A program made the translations under genes and the position numbers. A DNA stretch of 51,579 nt from an uncultured Elusimicrobia bacterium (GTDB taxonomy: Bacteria; Elusimicrobiota; Elusimicrobia; Elusimicrobiales; UBA9959). The DNA lies in contig CAIXBR010000019.1 of the NCBI GenBank assembly GCA_903917735.1, forward strand, positions 1 through 51,579, written 5' to 3'. How positions within the stretch are numbered: position 1 is the first letter of the stretch; the number at the start of each line of letters is the position of its first letter. This document shows positions 49,935 to 51,579 of the stretch, piece after piece. A model generated the notes under the pieces. That model searched no databases and was not told the DNA's origin. It saw only the letters and a program-made list of their open reading frames with translations.

Positions 49935-51152
49935 TTACCTGTTCATCTCTTCTATTTTCTTGTCGGTATTCTCCTGCATGCGTTTTACCGCGGTGTCTAC
50001 GTCCATTTTCTTGTTCATGGCCAGGCCCAGGTAGTTGCGGGCTGAGTCCCAAACGGCCCGTATCTCGGTAGCCATGGGCATAGGCCGCCCCTTCAATATC
50101 TGGTCGAGGGAAATGCGGGACACGTCGTCGGAGGTTATCTCCTTTGCGAAAGCGGCTTCCTTCAGGGCCGGCAGGCGGGTCAGCGCCTGGTATTGCCTGA
50201 CCTGGTTCTCTTTGGAGGTGTAAAATTCGAGCAGGCGCTTCACAATCCCCATCTTTTCGGACTTAAGACCGGAGCTGATCATGAAATACTGGCCGCTGAC
50301 CATCGGGGAAGGCCAGCGCCCGGTGGCCGAAAGCTTCGGGATAACGGCCAGGCCGAAATCTTTGCCGAAATGCTTCTGGTAGCCGGAGATGGCCCAGTCG
50401 CCGTTTATGATAAAAGCGGCCTTATTCTCCTTGAAAAGGGAATCCATGCAGTTGTAGTCGCATTCCATCGGCACGAATTTCTTCTCATACTTCAGGTCCA
50501 GATAGAAATTAATGGCGTCGCGCATGGCCTGCGTGTCCAGCGTGGGCTTCTTCCCTTCCATCGGCCAGCCGTCGAAAGCCCCCAGCCAAGGCATAAGCCA
50601 GAAAGGCTCGCCCATGTCGAACGCGATACAGCGGTCAAGCTTGAATCTTTTCGCGTCTTTCGAGCAGAACGAGAACAGTTCGTCCGTGGTCTTAGGCGCG
50701 CTCTTGACAAACTTCTTGTTGTAAAACATCATCAGGTGGTTGCCGTTGGAAACCGGCACGCCCCAGACGCGGCCGTCTAATGTGATGGCCTCTACGACAG
50801 GACCGTTGAATTTGGAGAAATCGAACAGGCCGTCCAGCGGGGTAATGAATCCGGAAACAGCGTAAAGCCCGGCTGTATCGGAGGGGCCCAGCAGCAGGTC
50901 GGGGGGAACGCCGGCAAGAGAAGCTGCCTGGAACTGCTGGTGCAGGTCTTCGGTCTGATAATGCGTGCGGACTATCTTGATCCCGGCGTTTCCGGGAAGT
51001 CCTTCAAAGGCTCTGAAGACGGAGTCTATATACGGGGCTACCTGGGCGTCTTCCTGTTCCCAGACCACTATGGTTTGGGAATTATCGTCTGCGGGGCGGG
51101 CACAGGCGGCGCAGGCCGCCAGAAGAACCGGGAGAAGATATATTTTTTTCAC
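49935..51152 (-). CDS. Sugar ABC importer binding lipoprotein (MalE type)
   Basis: 405 residues. A lipoprotein signal peptide (MKKIYLLPVLLAACAAC) with a lipobox at Cys14 or Cys17. It is followed by a periplasmic binding-protein fold: VVWEQEDAQ, then PDLLLGPSDTAGLY near 85, GVPVSNGNHLMMFYNKKF near 137 and INGDWAIS near 240 match group 1 sugar-binding proteins. Four Cys in the middle (FCSK, RCIAF, ECDYNCMD) are unusual for this family. The start codon is GTG at 51152, with AGGGG upstream. The sugar cannot be told from sequence; maltose/oligosaccharide-type is likely. Confidence 0.88.
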   Translation of the reverse strand: MKKIYLLPVLLAACAACARPADDNSQTIVVWEQEDAQVAPYIDSVFRAFEGLPGNAGIKIVRTHYQTEDLHQQFQAASLAGVPPDLLLGPSDTAGLYAVSGFITPLDGLFDFSKFNGPVVEAITLDGRVWGVPVSNGNHLMMFYNKKFVKSAPKTTDELFSFCSKDAKRFKLDRCIAFDMGEPFWLMPWLGAFDGWPMEGKKPTLDTQAMRDAINFYLDLKYEKKFVPMECDYNCMDSLFKENKAAFIINGDWAISGYQKHFGKDFGLAVIPKLSATGRWPSPMVSGQYFMISSGLKSEKMGIVKRLLEFYTSKENQVRQYQALTRLPALKEAAFAKEITSDDVSRISLDQILKGRPMPMATEIRAVWDSARNYLGLAMNKKMDVDTAVKRMQENTDKKIEEMNR

Positions 51153-51169
51153 CCCTGACCCCTTAATGT

Positions 51170-51406
51170 TCAGCTCTTTGAGATATTGGTTATAGCCGCG
51201 AGCAGCGCCACCAGCACGGACAGTTTAAGCGCGGTCCACCACGAAATCTTAGCCGCCACGGCGCCCGAGGCCACCGCGCCCGGGAAAAGTCCGGGTATGG
51301 TCCACATCCAGAACCACTTGATAAGAAAAATGCCCAGCACGAAAATACCGGCCAGCCACAGCACGATAGCGGGCAGACCGAGAAAAAGGATATTGCGGAG
51401 CTTCAT
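51170..51406 (-). CDS. Small two-helix membrane protein
   Basis: 78 residues. Two hydrophobic segments: about 6-32 (ILFLGLPAIVLWLAGIFVLG and onwards) and about 40-74. No family is recognised. It precedes the binding-protein gene by 17 bp on the same strand and is probably the first gene of the importer operon. Upstream TAGAAT lies 9 bp from the ATG, a possible -10 with a very short leader, and there is no Shine-Dalgarno. Confidence 0.6.
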   Translation of the reverse strand: MKLRNILFLGLPAIVLWLAGIFVLGIFLIKWFWMWTIPGLFPGAVASGAVAAKISWWTALKLSVLVALLAAITNISKS

Positions 51407-51579
51407 TAATTAAATTCTAACAAATTTTGGGTTGTATAAAACCGGAAGTTTTTTTAAGTACCCGATAGCCAGTAGCTATTGCAACATTTGCTGACAGCGC
51501 AGTGCGCATCTTCGTGATTAACCATAGTGTACTGTACTGAGCCGGTGGAATTCAAGGAACTTACTGCCACAAGGACAAG
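51407..51579. other. Noncoding end of the window
   Basis: 173 bp, AT-richer than the rest. It should contain the promoter of the minus-strand importer operon; TAGAAT (minus strand, 51416-51421) and TTATAC are candidate boxes but no clear -35 is seen. No ORF or strong repeat is evident, and the region may continue outside the window. Confidence 0.4.

Overview
The window is a GC-rich (about 60% by eye), densely coded bacterial chromosome segment from an anaerobic, amino-acid-fermenting organism. It carries about 40 supported protein genes and no tRNA, rRNA, CRISPR array or transposase that I can see. The gene set is a trimeric [FeFe]-hydrogenase operon with rex and a hydrogenase-like sensor kinase, all three H-cluster maturases, a complete lysine-to-3-aminobutyryl-CoA pathway and a 2-oxoacid:ferredoxin oxidoreductase. 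It fits a fermentative, H2-producing anaerobe, and my best guess is Elusimicrobiota or a neighbouring phylum. That assignment is inference, since there is no marker gene here.

Region 1 (1-14,800) is the hydrogen module. A broken gene end is followed by a regulatory leader with a near-consensus sigma-70 promoter and nested repeats. Then come a receiver protein, rex, hydC, hydB (fused to a GltD-like NADPH oxidoreductase), hydA, a second receiver, a sensor with an H-cluster domain joined to a histidine kinase, a receiver-kinase hybrid, hydG, hydE and hydF. Several normally invariant residues are changed: Ser at an H-cluster ligand position of HydA, a displaced auxiliary-cluster Cys in HydG, and Gln for His in HydF.

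Region 2 (14,800-19,960, minus strand) holds an SbcCD/YhaNO-like ATPase and phosphoesterase pair, then an Mrp-type Fe-S ATPase gene translationally coupled to a secreted cysteine-rich protein.

Region 3 (20,000-32,150) is the lysine fermentation operon: CoA-transferase alpha/beta, kce, two tandem kdd genes, kamA, kamB, kamC, kamD, kamE, and an aminotransferase that probably acts on 3-aminobutyryl-CoA (kat). No kal is present. Between kamE and kat, 280 bp are filled by two adjacent, elaborately base-paired elements, one closed by a perfect 22-bp inverted repeat. These are the best candidates for something undescribed.

Region 4 (32,190-36,080) has a YihY-type membrane protein and a four-subunit vor/kor-type 2-oxoacid:ferredoxin oxidoreductase. 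Region 5 (36,100-46,700) is transport: a heterodimeric ABC exporter behind a sigma-54-like promoter, a secreted phospholipase C/P1-nuclease-like protein, an AEC permease, an AspT/YidE-type transporter, an AmpG-like MFS protein, a CDF metal exporter and a small ferredoxin. Region 6 (46,785-51,406, minus strand) is a sugar-type ABC importer (binding protein, two permeases, MalK-type ATPase) and a small membrane protein.

The likely logic is that lysine and branched-chain amino acid oxidation produce NADH (Kdd) and reduced ferredoxin (Vor). The HydABC complex re-oxidises both to H2. The HydB-GltD fusion could add NADPH to the circuit. Rex (NADH/NAD+) and the H-cluster sensor (H2) could set expression.
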